Source: Hyphomicrobiaceae bacterium (lineage in GTDB: Bacteria > Pseudomonadota > Alphaproteobacteria > Rhizobiales > Hyphomicrobiaceae). From it: 64,000 bases of DNA. Positions within the stretch are counted from its first letter, which is position 1; every line of letters starts with the position of its first letter. The stretch lies in assembly GCA_002919265.1 (NCBI GenBank), contig PKEY01000067.1, positions 1 through 64,000 of the forward strand, read 5' to 3'. The notes beneath the pieces were generated by a model. It was not told where the DNA came from and did no database searches. It saw only the letters and a list, made by a program, of their open reading frames with translations. The position numbers were made by a program, and so were the translations under genes. Shown piece by piece: positions 25,293-34,810 of the stretch.

Positions 25293-26234
25293 ATGCTAGG
25301 ATACATAATCCGGCGAATACTTGCCGTCATTCCTGTGATTGTGAGTGTGGCAGTCTTCGTCTTCCTGCTTCTTCGCCTGACGCCGGGCGACCCTGCAGCG
25401 ATCATCGCCGGAGACATGGCGACGCCGGAGCAGCTCGAAAGGATACGCCGCTCGCTTGGCCTAACCGAGCCGCTCCACGTGCAGTTCATTACGTGGGTTG
25501 GGCTTCTGCTTCAGGGCGATCTCGGCACATCGCTCATTTCCAATACTCCCGTGACGCGCATGATCGGGCAGCGCATCTGGCCCACAATCAATATCGCGCT
25601 GCTGACGATCACGCTTTCTGTTTTGATTGCCGTTCCACTTGGCGTGCTCGCAGCATGGCGCCACCGTACCTGGTCTGACTATGCCGTCATGACGTTTTCG
25701 GTGCTGGGCTTTTCAATTCCGGTATTCGTTATCGGCTATATATTCATCCAGATCTTCTCGATCGAATTGCGCTGGCTTCCAGTGCAAGGGTATTCCCCGC
25801 CGTCGCAAGGGTTCGGACGCTTTCTTTCGCGTGCAATTCTTCCCTGTCTGACTCTCGCTACAATTTATGTGGCCCTCATTGCGCGCATGACTCGAGCAAG
25901 CATGCTCGAGGTGCTTGGCGAGGATTTCATCCGCACGGCAAGAGCCAAAGGGGTAAAAGAACGCGTCGTTCTATTCCGGCACGCGCTCCGTAACGCGGCC
26001 GTCCCCATCATGACCATCATCGGCACGGGGTTTGCGCTGCTGATCGGCGGCGTGGTCGTGACAGAGAGCGTGTTCAACATCCCAGGCCTTGGCCGCCTGA
26101 CGGTGGATGCCATTCTGGCGCGCGACTATCCCGTGATCCAGGCCATGATCCTGTTGACCAGCGCCATGTACGTGCTGATCAACCTGATCATTGACATATC
26201 GTACACATTCTTTGATCCGAGGATCCGCTACTGA
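25293..26234 (+). CDS. peptide ABC importer permease, DppB type
   Basis: A 313-residue membrane protein starting MLGYIIRRILAVIPVI, the typical DppB/OppB first helix, with LRLTPGDPA, the periplasmic loop and the EAA-type motif ARAKGVKERVVLFRHALRNA near the C-terminus. GAGG precedes the ATG. The stop shares a base with the ATG of dppC. Confidence 0.93.
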   Translation: MLGYIIRRILAVIPVIVSVAVFVFLLLRLTPGDPAAIIAGDMATPEQLERIRRSLGLTEPLHVQFITWVGLLLQGDLGTSLISNTPVTRMIGQRIWPTINIALLTITLSVLIAVPLGVLAAWRHRTWSDYAVMTFSVLGFSIPVFVIGYIFIQIFSIELRWLPVQGYSPPSQGFGRFLSRAILPCLTLATIYVALIARMTRASMLEVLGEDFIRTARAKGVKERVVLFRHALRNAAVPIMTIIGTGFALLIGGVVVTESVFNIPGLGRLTVDAILARDYPVIQAMILLTSAMYVLINLIIDISYTFFDPRIRY

Positions 26235-27118
26235 TGACGGCAGCTCCGCAACCTGTCTCTGGACTTCAGTGGCTTCTCGGTGCCTTGTCGCTGCCGCAGC
26301 GCTGGCGCAGCGGCGTGGGGCCCATTATCGCTGCGATCGTCCTCGTCGTTATCGTTTTGACAGCGATTTTCGCACCGCTCATCGCGCCCCACGACCCGCT
26401 GACAATGAATAGCGTCCAGCGGCTAAAAGGTCCGAGCGATATCTATCCGCTGGGTACGGATGCCTATGGACGTGACCTCTTTTCGCGTACAATTTATGGT
26501 GGGCGTGTTTCCCTCCTTATCGGCATCGGCGCGGCCTTTACCAGCGTGATTATTGGTTTGTTGATCGGCCTCGTGTCCGGTTTTTTCCGGCTCGCCGACG
26601 CCATCATCATGCGTATCATGGACAGCATGATGGCCATCCCCTCCATCTTGCTGGCCATTGCTCTCGTTTCGCTCAACGGGCCGAGCCTCTGGTCCGTGTT
26701 GGCCGCAATTACGATCCCCGAAGTTCCACGCGTTGTACGGCTTGTCCGATCCGTCGTGCTTTCTGCACGTGAGGAGCCGTACGTGGAGGCCGCCATCACT
26801 CTCGGCACATCAATGCCCAAAATTCTGTTGCGGCACCTCATGCCGAACACGTTGGCACCGCTCACTGTTCAGGGTACCTACATTTGCGCTTCGGCCATTT
26901 TGACCGAAGCCCTTCTCTCGTTTCTGGGCGCTGGCGTGAGCACGGAAATCCCCACCTGGGGTAACATCATGGCCGAGGGGCGGGTTTACTTCCAAATCAA
27001 GCCGTCGCTCATCTTCTGGCCGGGCCTAATGCTTTCTCTTTGCATTCTTTCGATCAACCTCCTGGGCGACGCCGCGCGGGATGTGCTCGACCCGCGGTTC
27101 AAGAAGCGGGAGGCGTGA
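26234..27118 (+). CDS. peptide ABC importer permease, DppC type
   Basis: A 294-residue permease with the OppC-like N-terminal region, LIAPHDPLTMN and GTDAYGRDLFSRTIYGGRVSL, and the EAA loop (EAAITLGTSMPKILLRHLMPN). It starts at the last base of dppB, so the two are translationally coupled, and ends three bases before the ATPase gene. Confidence 0.93.
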   Translation: MTAAPQPVSGLQWLLGALSLPQRWRSGVGPIIAAIVLVVIVLTAIFAPLIAPHDPLTMNSVQRLKGPSDIYPLGTDAYGRDLFSRTIYGGRVSLLIGIGAAFTSVIIGLLIGLVSGFFRLADAIIMRIMDSMMAIPSILLAIALVSLNGPSLWSVLAAITIPEVPRVVRLVRSVVLSAREEPYVEAAITLGTSMPKILLRHLMPNTLAPLTVQGTYICASAILTEALLSFLGAGVSTEIPTWGNIMAEGRVYFQIKPSLIFWPGLMLSLCILSINLLGDAARDVLDPRFKKREA

Positions 27119-27121
27119 TCC

Positions 27122-28783
27122 ATGTACTTCAAAAAGCGGACCTTCGATGATGCCCGGGTGATCCTCGATATTCAGGATCTCACGGTGAGCCTCGAGGGGG
27201 TTTCTGGCGCTCCTCCGGTTGTCAATCGAGTCTCGCTCCAAATCCGCAATGGTGAAACGGCCTGCCTCGTTGGCGAAAGCGGCTCGGGCAAATCCGTAAC
27301 CTCACTTGCTGTCATGGGTTTGCTGCCCAAAGGCGCGCTCCGCGTCACCGGCGGCAAAATACTGCTCGAAGGCACGAACCTGCTCGAGCTGAGCCCGCAA
27401 GCCTTGCGCGAAATTCGCGCCAAGCGCATCTCCATGGTTTTCCAGGAGCCGATGACGGCGCTTAACCCCGTAATGCGCGTCGGCGATCAGATCGAGGAGG
27501 TGCTCGATACTCACGTGCGCTTATCCGCGCGCGAAAAGCGGAACCGCGTGCTCGACATCATGCGGCAAGTGCGCCTGCCGGACGTTGAGCGCATCTATAG
27601 CTCCTACCCACATCAACTTTCAGGAGGGCAGCGCCAGCGCATCATGATCGCCATGGCGCTGGTGCTCGAGCCGCAGTTACTCATCGCCGATGAGCCTACG
27701 ACGGCGCTCGACGTGACAACTCAGAAACAGATTCTGAGCCTGATTGCAGAGCTGCAGGAAAGGCACGGAACAGCCGTTCTTTTCATCACCCACGACATGG
27801 GTGTGGTTGCAGAAATCGCGGATACCGTTCATGTGATGAAGCGGGGCGAGCTCGTTGAGCATGCGCCGGTCGAAAGGCTCTTCCGTGAGCCGAAGAATGA
27901 ATACACCAAGCGGCTTCTCCGTTCGGTCCCGAGCCTGGTGCCGCGGCCACCACGCCCGGCAAATGGCGCCGAGAACGTTCTTATCGTCAGCAATCTGCAA
28001 AAAATCTATACCTCCCGGTCCCTTTTCTCGCGAACTTCCCACGTTCACGCAGCTGAGGACGTCAACTTTTCCATTGCACGTGGTCGGACGCTCGGAATCG
28101 TTGGCGAATCGGGATCAGGGAAATCAACCGTCGCCCGGTGCGTCATGCGCCTGATTGATCCGACTGCCGGAAAGATCGAGGTTGCGGGCAAAGATTTTGC
28201 GCAGCCTTCGCGCAGGGCTTTGCGGCCATACCGCCGGCACATCCAGATCGTTTTCCAGGACCCTTATCGCTCGTTGAACCCGCGCTGGACGATCGGTGAA
28301 AGCCTGATCGAAGGCCCGCTCAATCGGGGCCAGGATCGAAAAACCGCACTCGCCCGCGCGGCGGAACTCCTGACACTCGTGGGTCTGCCAGAAGATGCGC
28401 TTAGCCGCTACCCGCACCAATTCTCGGGTGGTCAGCGGCAAAGAATTGCCATAGCCCGTGCTCTTGCGATGGAGCCGGATGTCCTGGTGGCAGATGAGGC
28501 TGTCTCCGCGCTTGACGTTTCCGTCCAAGCCCAAGTGTTAGATCTTCTCGACGAGCTACAGCAGAAACTCGGCATTGCCATTCTTTTCATTACGCATGAC
28601 CTGCGCGTTGCCGCTCAAATTTGCGATGACGTTGCCGTCATGCAGCGCGGTCGTATTGTCGAGTACGGCCCAGCCCAAGACGTTTTGGCCAATCCCAAGC
28701 ATCCCTACACGCGGGCACTCATTGAAGCGGCGCCGGGACGCTTTTGGGATTTTGCGAATTTTCGCGAAGTATCGGCCGCCTGA
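27122..28783 (+). CDS. peptide ABC importer ATPase, fused DppD-DppF
   Basis: A 553-residue tandem ATPase. Domain 1 (about residues 10-265) has Walker [26 protein letters not shown] and [12 protein letters not shown]; domain 2 (about 280-545) has [28 protein letters not shown] and [12 protein letters not shown]. Walker B of domain 2 reads DEAVSALD, a common variant in DppF-like proteins. Both halves look active. The fusion is frequent in alphaproteobacterial peptide importers. The ATG at 27122 lies three bases after the dppC stop. Confidence 0.93.
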   Translation: MYFKKRTFDDARVILDIQDLTVSLEGVSGAPPVVNRVSLQIRNGETACLVGESGSGKSVTSLAVMGLLPKGALRVTGGKILLEGTNLLELSPQALREIRAKRISMVFQEPMTALNPVMRVGDQIEEVLDTHVRLSAREKRNRVLDIMRQVRLPDVERIYSSYPHQLSGGQRQRIMIAMALVLEPQLLIADEPTTALDVTTQKQILSLIAELQERHGTAVLFITHDMGVVAEIADTVHVMKRGELVEHAPVERLFREPKNEYTKRLLRSVPSLVPRPPRPANGAENVLIVSNLQKIYTSRSLFSRTSHVHAAEDVNFSIARGRTLGIVGESGSGKSTVARCVMRLIDPTAGKIEVAGKDFAQPSRRALRPYRRHIQIVFQDPYRSLNPRWTIGESLIEGPLNRGQDRKTALARAAELLTLVGLPEDALSRYPHQFSGGQRQRIAIARALAMEPDVLVADEAVSALDVSVQAQVLDLLDELQQKLGIAILFITHDLRVAAQICDDVAVMQRGRIVEYGPAQDVLANPKHPYTRALIEAAPGRFWDFANFREVSAA

Positions 28784-28815
28784 CTTTCACACTATCTGTC
28801 TCAAGGAGCCTACTC

Positions 28816-29976
28816 ATGCCTGTATTGCCGAGGATTGCCGAGTACGCTGATGAACTCACGGCAATCCGCCGCGATTTCCATCAGCATCCGGAAATCGGCT
28901 TCGAAGAGGTGCGCACATCCGCGAAGGTTGCGGAGCTGCTCAAGTCCTGGGGCGTGGACGAGGTTCACACCGGCATCGGCAAGACTGGTGTCGTCGGCAT
29001 TATTTATGGCAAGAAACCCGGCCGCTCCATCGGCCTTCGCGCCGATATGGACGCGCTGCCAATGGACGAACTAACTAATCTGCCCTACGCCTCCAAGAAT
29101 CCCGGCCGCTTTCACGGCTGCGGCCACGATGGCCACACCACCATGCTGCTCGGCGCGGCGCGGTACCTCGCCGAAACGCGAAATTTTGCTGGTCGTGCAG
29201 TCGTGATTTTCCAGCCGGCGGAGGAAGGTCTCGGCGGCGCGCGCGCCATGCTCACTGACGGACTATTTGAGAAATTTCCCTGTGACGAAGTCTATGGGAT
29301 CCACAACAATCCGCTCGCCGAGCCCAATAAGGTTGGGGTGAAACCGGGTACTGCAATGGCCGGTGCTAGCTTCTTCGACATCACGGTTCAGGGTGTTGGC
29401 AGCCATGGCGCCATGCCGCATCAGGCACGCGATCCCATCGTCGTTGCGACTTCTCTCGTTCAAAACTTGCAAACTATCGTCAGCCGAAATGTCGAACCTT
29501 TGAAGCCGGCTGTTCTTTCCGTCACACAGATTCATTCCGGTTCGGCCTATAACGTCGTTCCGGACAAGGCGGCAATCGCGGGAACCATCCGGTATTTTGA
29601 TGATGGTGTGAAAGAGCTCATTCACAATCGCGTCCGTCAGCTCTGTGCCGGATTCGCACAAAGCTATGGCGTGGAAGTTTCGGTCGATATTCGGGAAATT
29701 TTCTCAGTTCTCGTGAACGACGAAGCGTGCTCAAAAGCCTATCTCGAAGCTGCTGCGGACATAGTTGGCGAAGAGAACATCTCCGAAACCAATGACCTCA
29801 TGACCGGCAGCGAGGATTTCGCGGACATGTTGAAAGCTGTGCCGGGCGCCTACTGCACGCTTGGCCACAAAGGAACCGTTCCGTTGCATAACCCCGCATT
29901 CATTTTCGACGATGACATGCTGCCCGTTGGAGCGAGCATCATGGCGCGCATCGTCGAGCGGCGCCTGCCGCTGTAG
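28816..29976 (+). CDS. M20 family amidohydrolase (HipO/N-acyl amino acid hydrolase type)
   Basis: A 386-residue metal-dependent hydrolase with RADMDALPM, the metal motif GCGHDGHTTMLLG, FQPAEEG with the catalytic Glu pair, and GSEDFADML near the C-terminus. It should release amino acids from N-acyl amino acids or small peptides in the cytoplasm. ATG 28816 follows AAGGAG; longer in-frame starts overlap the ATPase gene. Together with the importer it would process the imported substrate. Confidence 0.92.
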   Translation: MPVLPRIAEYADELTAIRRDFHQHPEIGFEEVRTSAKVAELLKSWGVDEVHTGIGKTGVVGIIYGKKPGRSIGLRADMDALPMDELTNLPYASKNPGRFHGCGHDGHTTMLLGAARYLAETRNFAGRAVVIFQPAEEGLGGARAMLTDGLFEKFPCDEVYGIHNNPLAEPNKVGVKPGTAMAGASFFDITVQGVGSHGAMPHQARDPIVVATSLVQNLQTIVSRNVEPLKPAVLSVTQIHSGSAYNVVPDKAAIAGTIRYFDDGVKELIHNRVRQLCAGFAQSYGVEVSVDIREIFSVLVNDEACSKAYLEAAADIVGEENISETNDLMTGSEDFADMLKAVPGAYCTLGHKGTVPLHNPAFIFDDDMLPVGASIMARIVERRLPL

Positions 29977-30006
29977 CAGGTCCAAGAAAGAAAAAGAGGA
30001 AGCACC

Positions 30007-31137
30007 ATGGATTTGAAGCAGCTGCCCTTTAATACAGAAGAAATGCTCGCGGGGCTGAAGCCCTGGGTGGAATGCGAGAGCCCGACCTACGACGCATCAG
30101 CCGTCGATCGCATGATGGACCTTGCTTCATATGATCTCGCGGCTGCGGGTGCAGAAATCGAACGCATTCCTGGTCGCATGGGTTTTGGCGGCTCCGTCCG
30201 CGCCCGCTTTCCGCACAAGGACTTCGGGAAGCCGGGCATTCTCATTTGCGGCCACATGGATACTGTCCATCCAGTGGGCACACTGAAAGTCAATCCATGG
30301 CGCATCGAAAATGGGCGCTGCTACGGCCCCGGTATTCAGGATATGAAGGGCGGAAACTACGTCAGCCTCGAAGCTATCCGCCAGCTTGCGCGTGCCGGCC
30401 TGGAGACGCCGCTGCCCATAACGTTTCTCCTCACTCCCGATGAGGAAGTTGGCACGCCATCTACGCGCGAGCTCATCGAAGCCGAAGCGCGCAAGAACAA
30501 ATACGTGCTGGTTCCAGAGCCGGCGCGCCAAGATGGCGGTGCCGTCACTGGCCGCTATGCCATTGCTCGCTTCAACGTGAAGACCATTGGGCGGCCCAGC
30601 CACGCTGGCTATCTCTTGAAAGAAGGTCGCTCTGCCATCGCAACCATGGCCCGCAAGATCCTCGAGATCGAAGCGATGACGACGGACGACTGCACCTTTA
30701 GTGTCGGCGTCATCCACGCGGGCAAGTGGGTCAATTGCGTCTCCTCACTCTGTGAGGCCGAAGTGCTCAGCATGGCGAAGCGCCAGGAAGACCTGGATCG
30801 CGGAGTCGAGCGCATGCTGGCCCTGAACGGCGAGGAAAATGACGTCGTTATCGAGGTCACGCGCGGCGTTACGCGGCCGGTTTGGGAGCCAAACGAAGGC
30901 ACCATGGCTCTCTACGAAATCGCGCGCGATATCGCCCGTGAAATTGGCTTCGACCTGACGCACGGCAGTGCAGGTGGTGGCTCCGACGGCAATTTCACCG
31001 GCGCCCTCGGCATTCCGACCCTGGACTCGATCGGCGTCCGCGGCGCCGGGCTTCATACGCTCGGAGAATATATTGAGATCGACAGCCTCGTGGAGCGGGC
31101 ACGCCTTGTTGCCGGGCTGCTGCTGCGGCTGCAGTAA
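30007..31137 (+). CDS. M20 family peptidase (carboxypeptidase G2-like)
   Basis: A 376-residue di-zinc hydrolase: GHMDTVHPVG, GPGIQDMKGGN (Asp bridging ligand), LTPDEEVGTPS (catalytic Glu pair) and a dimerisation domain starting near ARFNVKTIGRPSHAG. CPG2-type enzymes remove C-terminal Glu from folates and related amides or cut dipeptides. AGAGGAAG precedes the ATG, 30 bases after the previous M20 gene. It is the last gene of the operon, followed by a terminator-like hairpin. Confidence 0.92.
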   Translation: MDLKQLPFNTEEMLAGLKPWVECESPTYDASAVDRMMDLASYDLAAAGAEIERIPGRMGFGGSVRARFPHKDFGKPGILICGHMDTVHPVGTLKVNPWRIENGRCYGPGIQDMKGGNYVSLEAIRQLARAGLETPLPITFLLTPDEEVGTPSTRELIEAEARKNKYVLVPEPARQDGGAVTGRYAIARFNVKTIGRPSHAGYLLKEGRSAIATMARKILEIEAMTTDDCTFSVGVIHAGKWVNCVSSLCEAEVLSMAKRQEDLDRGVERMLALNGEENDVVIEVTRGVTRPVWEPNEGTMALYEIARDIAREIGFDLTHGSAGGGSDGNFTGALGIPTLDSIGVRGAGLHTLGEYIEIDSLVERARLVAGLLLRLQ

Positions 31138-31152
31138 GCAACGCAAAAGTAA

Positions 31153-31179
31153 GAGCCGCTTGGAAATGCCAAGCGGCTC
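31153..31179 (-). terminator. intrinsic terminator at the end of the debranching-enzyme gene
   Basis: GAGCCGCTTGG (31153-31163) and CCAAGCGGCTC (31169-31179) form a perfect 11-base stem with a 5-base loop. On the minus strand it is followed by TTACTTTTGC. The outermost pair uses bases of the debranching-enzyme stop codon. It may also stop the converging plus-strand operon, although the plus side lacks a U-run. Confidence 0.75.
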
Positions 31180-33367
31180 ACATTGTCATCGTCAGCCGCA
31201 CGTCTCCCGTAGAATTCAAGACGTGCATTGAGATCTGATCTCCGATCCGGCGGAACTGCACGTCGACCACCACTGAGCCACACGTCAGTCCACGGAGCGT
31301 GATATATTCAAGAAAGTTCGGCAGCATGGGCCGGAACAAGCTGATCGTTCCGAGCGTCGGCTGCACGCGCAGACCAAGGCAGGCCTGAACCATTGCCAAG
31401 GGAGCCGCAGCGGCCCAAGCCTGCGGCGCGCAGGCGACCGGATAAAGCGTCGGCCCCTGATTACGCCGGCGCGTAAATCCGCAATAGAGTTCCGGGAGCC
31501 TGCGCAGCTCCAGATGCGTCGACGCGTCGAACAACGCCTCGAAAATCCTGGCCGCCTGGTCCTTGAACCCGTACCGCGCAAAGCCAAGGCCGATCAGAGC
31601 GTTGTCGTGCGGCCAAACGGAGCCGTTGTGGTAGGACATCGGATTGAAGCGCCGCGCCGTCGTGGCGACCGTGCGAATGCCCCACCCTGAAAACGATTCG
31701 CGGCTCATCAACGTCTCAACTAAGCGTGGGGCATATTCCTCTGGTACAATGCCGGTCAACAGTGCGTGGCCAGCGTTGGACGTTTGAACAAGGCAGGGCC
31801 GCTTATCCCCATCCAGGGCGATTGCGTAGGTGCCGATCTCATCCGACCAGAACGCCTCGTGAAAGCGCTTTCTCAGCAGCTCCGCCTGCCCTGAAAGTTC
31901 TTCGGCGAGCTCACCATACCCGAGCCGCATGGCAATTTCAGCGGCCCGTCGCTTGGCGCCGTAAACGTATGCCTGTACCTCCACCAGGGCGATAGGTGCT
32001 TTCGCCAGTTCGCCGTTCGCGTGGAAAATCGAGTCGTAACTGTCCTTCCAACCCTGGTTGGTAAGACCCGATGAACTCTTACGGCTGTATTCGACAAAGC
32101 CGTCGCCGTCGCTATCGCCAAATTCGTCGATCCATTTCAGCGCCGCCTGAATATTTGGCCAGATCTCTCGGATGGTCTCGACGTCGTCCGTGCGCTCCAA
32201 ATAAGCGCCGGCCAAAATGACAAACAACGGCGTGGAATCGATGCTGCCATAGTAGCGGCGGAAAGGAACTTCGCCAAGTTCCGCCATCTCACCGAGCCTC
32301 ACTTCGTGCAGAATCTTCCCCGGCTCGGCATCGGAGGCCGGATCGATATCGTTCGCCTGGTTGGCCGCCAAGTGTCTCAGAACGCCTCGCGCGATCGTCG
32401 GATCGAGCCAGAGCATCAACAGCGCGGTAATCAGCGAGTCCCGGCCGAAGACCGTGCTGTACCAAGGAATACCAGCATAGGGAACGAGCCCCTCTTCCTT
32501 GCGGGACATCAGCATGTAGAGGTCGGCAATCGCCCGCGAGGCGCACTCGTTATAGATGTCGTGAGATGTTTCGATCGATACAGCGCGCCGAGACGCCTGA
32601 TGCAGCTCACTCCGTGAGGCGCGGAGAGCCCATATGAACGCCTCGCTCGAACGCCGGTCAATTCCCTGCCCATCACATTTGACGGCAACGTGAATAAGGC
32701 AGCTTCCGCCAGGCTCCAAGCTCACAAAATATCCGGCATGGCTTTTGTCGATCCGATCCGGTTTTGGATCGAAAATGATCTGCGTGGTGCGCGTTCTTTC
32801 GTCGAGACCAGTATAGCCCAGCAGAACGCTCGAATCGTGGACGATGGGCTTGTGTAAACGTCCCCGCTTTTCGCGCTTTATCCCGCGAACTTCGAAGACG
32901 TCACAAAAATCGGCGGAAAAGCCGAATCCAATGGTTATGTTGTGGGTGCGATCGCCGTGATTTCTGACCGAAACGCGCTGATAGAGCACGCCGCGCCAAA
33001 TGAATTGAATTTTGCGAATATGGATAATGTCCTGCTCGACCAGGACCTCACCGTGCTCTTCAATTTCGGGATTTGTAAAATCGCAGGTGAGCGCTGAGTT
33101 GTCGTCACGCATCATCGAGTTCAGCAACAACGGGCGTAATCCGTTGATGCCTAGCGCAAAGTGCGAAAGGTGGCGGGTGTCTTTGTGATAGAGACCCTCG
33201 ACGGACGTGTGGCCGAGATGAATATCGCCGCCAGCGTCGAGGACGGCGAACGTATCGTCATGCTTTAGGGTCCGAAGCCGTCGGGCCTGGAGCGAGACCG
33301 AGGACGTAACTGCAAAGGAGGGCGGTTTTACCGCCCTCTCTATGTAGACTGGTTCGGTGCTCGACAT
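31178..33367 (-). CDS. glycogen-debranching-type amylo-alpha-1,6-glucosidase
   Basis: A 729-residue protein with an N-terminal beta-rich GDE_N domain (about residues 30-230, DGRHLSHF-like KDTRHLSHFALGINGLRPLLL) and a C-terminal (alpha/alpha)6 catalytic domain with GIPWYSTVFGRDSLITALLMLW, FVEYSRKSSSGLTNQGWKDS and GSVWPHDNALIGLG. These are typical of GH15-like bacterial amylo-1,6-glucosidase homologues, often linked to trehalose or stress glycan metabolism. No signal peptide is visible, so it is cytoplasmic. The glycosyltransferase gene ends 12 bases upstream and the two form an operon. Confidence 0.9.
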   Translation of the reverse strand: MSSTEPVYIERAVKPPSFAVTSSVSLQARRLRTLKHDDTFAVLDAGGDIHLGHTSVEGLYHKDTRHLSHFALGINGLRPLLLNSMMRDDNSALTCDFTNPEIEEHGEVLVEQDIIHIRKIQFIWRGVLYQRVSVRNHGDRTHNITIGFGFSADFCDVFEVRGIKREKRGRLHKPIVHDSSVLLGYTGLDERTRTTQIIFDPKPDRIDKSHAGYFVSLEPGGSCLIHVAVKCDGQGIDRRSSEAFIWALRASRSELHQASRRAVSIETSHDIYNECASRAIADLYMLMSRKEEGLVPYAGIPWYSTVFGRDSLITALLMLWLDPTIARGVLRHLAANQANDIDPASDAEPGKILHEVRLGEMAELGEVPFRRYYGSIDSTPLFVILAGAYLERTDDVETIREIWPNIQAALKWIDEFGDSDGDGFVEYSRKSSSGLTNQGWKDSYDSIFHANGELAKAPIALVEVQAYVYGAKRRAAEIAMRLGYGELAEELSGQAELLRKRFHEAFWSDEIGTYAIALDGDKRPCLVQTSNAGHALLTGIVPEEYAPRLVETLMSRESFSGWGIRTVATTARRFNPMSYHNGSVWPHDNALIGLGFARYGFKDQAARIFEALFDASTHLELRRLPELYCGFTRRRNQGPTLYPVACAPQAWAAAAPLAMVQACLGLRVQPTLGTISLFRPMLPNFLEYITLRGLTCGSVVVDVQFRRIGDQISMHVLNSTGDVRLTMTM

Positions 33368-33379
33368 CGTATTCCGAAC

Positions 33380-34495
33380 TTACTGCGGCGTGCGATGTGT
33401 TTCTGAGCCCAACGAACGACGTGAAAGCACGGCGGCGTCGGAGATAACGTCCACCTCCTCGCGCGCCTGATTGATCAGCTTCCTATAAAGCTCGACGTAC
33501 GAACGCGTCATCCGTTCCGCCGTGAAGCGCTCTTCGAACCGCTTGCGGACGAGCGCCCGGTTCAGACTTAGCAACCCGTCCATAGACGAGACAGCTTCAT
33601 CAACACTGTCAACAATATAACCTGTCACGCCGTGATCGATAACCTCGGGGACCGACCCGCAACGGAAAGCGAGCACTGGCGTACCACAGGCCATTGCCTC
33701 AATCATGACAATGCCGAAGGGCTCCGGCCAATCTATGGGGAAAAGTAACGCCGCAGCGTTCCCCAGGAATTCCGGCTTCTCACGGTCACTGATCTCGCCG
33801 ATGTATTCGACATTCAAATTATCGACGAGCATCGGCCGGATCACGTCCTCCCAATAGCCACGATCGGCGCGATCGACCTTTGCCGCAATCTTCAGCGGCA
33901 TCCCTGTCCGCTGAGCGATTTCAATCGCCCGGTCCGGTCTCTTTTCAGGTGATATTCGCCCAAGGAACGCCAAATAGCCGCCTTTCGGTTCCGGGGTGAA
34001 CGGCACCCGATCCGGCCTCAGGCCGTGATAAATCGTGGCCACGAAATTGGCCATCGGAAGCTGAGAACGTTGGCTATTGGAGATAGCGACGAGGGGAACG
34101 TCTGAAAATCTGCTGTAGAACGGCCAGAGATCTGGCAGATCTAATCGCCCATGCACCGTCGTGACGCTCGGCGTCCGAAGCGTCGATAACAATGGCATCT
34201 GCAGCAGATCAGTATGGAAGTGAATGATGTCGAAGTCGTCCGCCTGCCGGCAGACTTCGTCGAGCATCATCAGGTGGTAGGGCAGGGGATCGTGGACTTT
34301 AGGATTAAGGCGGAGAGCTCGCTCACAAGCGGGAACGAGATTTGCCGCGGTGATCGAGTCCCCGCTGGCAAAAAGCGTGACATCGTGGCCTTGCGCCACA
34401 AGTTCGTCCGCCAAAATGGAGACAATGCGTTCAGTACCCCCGTAGAGCACCGGTGGCACCGACTCGTACAGGGGCGAAACAAGAGCGATCTTCAT
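33380..34495 (-). CDS. glycosyltransferase family 4 protein
   Basis: A 371-residue GT-B enzyme with N-terminal MKIALVSPLYESVPP and LYGGTERIVSILADEL, and the C-terminal donor site (FLGRISPEKRPDRAIEIA and EPFGIVMIEAMACGTPVLAF, the EX7E motif). The sugar and acceptor are unknown. ATG 34495 is the start that fits the family. A GTG at 34573 has a better ribosome site (AAGGAG at 7 bases) and would add 26 Arg-rich residues; it remains possible. It is the first gene of an operon with the debranching enzyme. Confidence 0.88.
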   Translation of the reverse strand: MKIALVSPLYESVPPVLYGGTERIVSILADELVAQGHDVTLFASGDSITAANLVPACERALRLNPKVHDPLPYHLMMLDEVCRQADDFDIIHFHTDLLQMPLLSTLRTPSVTTVHGRLDLPDLWPFYSRFSDVPLVAISNSQRSQLPMANFVATIYHGLRPDRVPFTPEPKGGYLAFLGRISPEKRPDRAIEIAQRTGMPLKIAAKVDRADRGYWEDVIRPMLVDNLNVEYIGEISDREKPEFLGNAAALLFPIDWPEPFGIVMIEAMACGTPVLAFRCGSVPEVIDHGVTGYIVDSVDEAVSSMDGLLSLNRALVRKRFEERFTAERMTRSYVELYRKLINQAREEVDVISDAAVLSRRSLGSETHRTPQ

Positions 34496-34810
34496 GCGGC
34501 CTCTAGCGGCGCGAGTTGTCGGTCTGCTAGCCTGGGCGCGCCCATCCCGGCGAGCGTTATGCCATTGCTGCACGTGACAACTCCTTCGCGTGGAGAACGT
34601 TCAAGTTTTGCGTGAAGATAACAAATTCGGGGACCACGAACCTGCAGCGGCCCGAGCGCGCCATACATTCGGCAAAGCGTTCCCGTTATCCGCGACAGCG
34701 GACTGCACGTGGGCCGTCAGATGCATGGCTGTAGCCCTATCTAGGAACGCTTTTTCAGCCCTTCAATATCTGCGGCGAAAGCGCCCTGCGGGCGTGCCGA
34801 GAGGATGTGG
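34496..34810 (-). promoter_or_regulatory. 315-base upstream region of the glycosyltransferase operon
   Basis: Besides the possible 5' extension of the glycosyltransferase gene (to 34573), the region holds a sigma70-like promoter on the minus strand: TTGAAG (34766-34761) and TAGATA (34743-34738) separated by 17 bases. I see no other gene or repeat in it. Confidence 0.3.
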
